Part shown: positions 14,218 to 15,510 of the stretch, piece after piece
How positions within the stretch are numbered: position 1 is the stretch's first letter
How the letters are laid out: the number at the start of each line of letters is the position of its first letter
NCBI GenBank assembly: GCA_002869465.1
Contig: PKSW01000314.1
Coordinates: 1-15,510 of the forward strand
Source of the DNA: Marinilabiliales bacterium
GTDB lineage: Bacteria > Bacteroidota > Bacteroidia > Bacteroidales > F082
Reading direction: 5' to 3'
DNA: 15,510 bases
Notes under the pieces: model-generated
Database searches by the model: none
Seen by the model: only the letters and a program-made list of their open reading frames with translations
Told to the model about the DNA's origin: nothing
Made by a program: the position numbers and the translations under genes

Positions 14218-14976
14218 ATGCAACATATTACATTGATAACAGGAGCAACAGCTGGTATCGGACTTGCCTGTGCAAAGCGATTTGCCAAAGAAGGCCACGA
14301 CCTGATCGTAACAGGCCGAAGAAAAGAACGATTGGAAAAAATAGCTGCTGAAATTAGGCAAAAAAACAGCGTTCAGGTGCTTTCACTAAGTTTTGATATC
14401 ACGATAGTGAATGAGGTCAGAGATGCCATAGAGTCACTATCCCAAGAGTGGAAAAACATCGAAATTCTTGTGAATAACGCGGGCCTGGCAGTTGGCTTGA
14501 ATACCGTTCAGGAAGGTGTAATCGATGACTGGGAGCGAATGATTGATACGAATATCAAAGGATTGCTTTATATGTCACGGTATATTACACCGCTAATGAT
14601 TGAACAAGGATATGGGCATGTGATCAATATTGGATCCATAGCAGGCAAAGAAGTGTATCCCAACGGCAACGTATACTGCGCTACCAAACATGCTGTGGAT
14701 GCTCTTTCAAAAACCATGCGCATTGATTTAGTTAAGCATGGCATCAGGGTAACACAGATAGCCCCAGGTGCTGTGGAAACCGAATTCTCGGAAGTCAGGT
14801 TTAAAGGGGATACTGAAAGAGCTAAAAGTGTATATAAAGGCTATGTTCCGCTGCATTCCGACGATGTTGCTGAAGTAACTTTTTATGTTACAACCCTACC
14901 AAACCATGCCAATATCAACGATTTGGTGATTATGCCTACTGCGCAAGCGAGTGCTACCGTATTTAAAAAAGAATAG
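14218..14976 (+). CDS. Short-chain dehydrogenase/reductase (YdfG-like)
   Basis: 252 residues, classical SDR. The cofactor loop TGATAGIG is at 8-15, NNAG at 86-89, catalytic S140, Y153 and K157 (YCATK). R34-R35 after the second beta strand (VTGRR) favour NADP(H). The sequence overall, including the APGAVETEFS and C-terminal IMPTAQASATVF, resembles E. coli YdfG, which oxidises serine and 3-hydroxy acids and reduces malonic semialdehyde, but the substrate here cannot be set. It follows ispE by 4 nt. Confidence 0.92.
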   Translation: MQHITLITGATAGIGLACAKRFAKEGHDLIVTGRRKERLEKIAAEIRQKNSVQVLSLSFDITIVNEVRDAIESLSQEWKNIEILVNNAGLAVGLNTVQEGVIDDWERMIDTNIKGLLYMSRYITPLMIEQGYGHVINIGSIAGKEVYPNGNVYCATKHAVDALSKTMRIDLVKHGIRVTQIAPGAVETEFSEVRFKGDTERAKSVYKGYVPLHSDDVAEVTFYVTTLPNHANINDLVIMPTAQASATVFKKE

Positions 14977-14978
14977 TT

Positions 14979-14986
14979 TATTTTTG
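14979..14986 (+). promoter_or_regulatory. -7 promoter element before the acyl-CoA ligase gene
   Basis: TATTTTTG, an exact TAnnTTTG match directly after the SDR stop codon and 25 nt before the ATG at 15012. It suggests that the ligase gene can be transcribed on its own. No -33 match. Confidence 0.4.
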
Positions 14987-15011
14987 CAGCCTTCATTTTT
15001 TACAGTATCAA

Positions 15012-15510
15012 ATGGAAATAAAACGACTTTTTGACCTATTGCCGAATTACGAAGCCTCATTTAAACCAAAAGATGATGTGCTGGCAGGAAAAGTTAATGG
15101 TGAATGGATCAAATATGATATAAAAGCATATCGTGAATTTGCGGACCACATTAGTTTTGGATTGATCCAACTTGGCATTAAAAAAGGGGATAAAATAGCC
15201 ACAATCTCCAATAACCGGCCCGAATGGAATTTTATTGATATGGGTATTATGCAGACAGGTGCCATCCATGTGCCTATCTATCCTACCATCAGTGAAGACG
15301 ACTATAAGTATATTTTGAAGCATGCCGAAGTCAAATACGTATTTGTATCAGGGAAAGAATTATTGCGGAAAATTGAACATTTATTACCTGAAATTGACAA
15401 TATCCTCGACATATATACCATTTCACAAATTGATGAGCACAAACACCTGAACGAACTCATTGAAGCCGGAAAAAAATCCAAGGATGAAAAAATACTTGAG
15501 TCCATCAAAG
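15012..15510 (+). CDS. Long-chain acyl-CoA ligase (AMP-forming), 3'-truncated by the window
   Basis: Open from ATG 15012 to the window end (166 complete codons, no stop). The product begins MEIKRLFDLLPNY and continues with GEWIKYDIKAYREFADHI, LGIKKGDKIATISNNRPEWNFIDMGIMQTGAIHVPIYPTIS and DYKYILKHAEVKYVFVSGKE. These are the N-terminal elements of FadD-type AMP-forming synthetases (A-domain entry, NRPEW and P-I-Y-P-T blocks). The ATP-binding P-loop and the remainder lie beyond the window, so the enzyme is partial here only because the sequence ends. It would activate long-chain fatty acids to acyl-CoA with ATP. The gap to the upstream SDR gene is 35 nt. Confidence 0.9.
   Translation, partial: MEIKRLFDLLPNYEASFKPKDDVLAGKVNGEWIKYDIKAYREFADHISFGLIQLGIKKGDKIATISNNRPEWNFIDMGIMQTGAIHVPIYPTISEDDYKYILKHAEVKYVFVSGKELLRKIEHLLPEIDNILDIYTISQIDEHKHLNELIEAGKKSKDEKILESIK

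Noticed and set aside
1..15510. Search for tRNA, rRNA, CRISPR array, insertion sequence, phage or defence genes
   Set aside because: No tRNA-like stems, spaced identical repeats, transposase or integrase motifs, or terminal inverted repeats were seen; the region is housekeeping in character.

Overview
This is chromosomal DNA from a member of the Bacteroidota. The evidence is a gldB-type gliding lipoprotein, a YifB/ComM ATPase of Bacteroidota type, a protein pairing an HU-CCDC81-like domain with SPOR, a GH3-family acyl-adenylating protein, an Mrp ATPase that lacks the usual CxxC, and a -7 promoter element TAnnTTTG in front of several genes. Clear Shine-Dalgarno sites are scarce. A kdsB gene (Kdo activation) fits a Gram-negative envelope. 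I cannot assign an order or family from the sequence alone.

Layout. (1) 143-493 (+) encodes a small, very acidic conserved-looking protein. Its stop overlaps the stop of a convergent minus-strand pair, yifB then a PaaI/MenI-like thioesterase (2478-490). (2) gldB lies at 3567-2566 (-), preceded on the same strand by an outer-membrane beta-barrel gene (4233-3604). A second, similar barrel gene diverges from it on the plus strand (4344-5033) and is followed after 9 nt by nadE (5043-6680). (3) An Fe-S pair, mrp then nfu (7991-6677, minus), meets nadE with overlapping stop codons. (4) A dense minus-strand run, GH3 - deoxynucleoside kinase - kdsB - HU/SPOR protein - trmB - alkyltransferase-like gene (13271-8098), has gaps of only 21-64 nt and is probably one or two operons. 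(5) Divergently on the plus strand come ispE, an SDR oxidoreductase and the start of a long-chain acyl-CoA ligase that runs off the window end.

Functionally this is mostly core metabolism and envelope biology: NAD synthesis (nadE), isoprenoid synthesis (ispE), Kdo activation (kdsB), dNTP salvage (dNK), tRNA m7G46 methylation (trmB), Fe-S cluster handling (mrp, nfu), fatty acid activation (acyl-CoA ligase) and gliding/secretion (gldB and the barrels). I see no insertion sequence, phage gene, CRISPR array, tRNA, rRNA or obvious defence system, and no stretch longer than 142 nt without a gene.

The points most worth a second look are the 190-nt out-of-phase overlap between trmB and the alkyltransferase-like gene, which looks like a one-base indel at an A-run; the completely cysteine-free Mrp beside nfu; a spaced direct repeat just upstream of the mrp -7 element; the ATG-TGA start-stop overlapping the GTG start of nadE; and the divergent pair of similar barrel genes between gldB and nadE.
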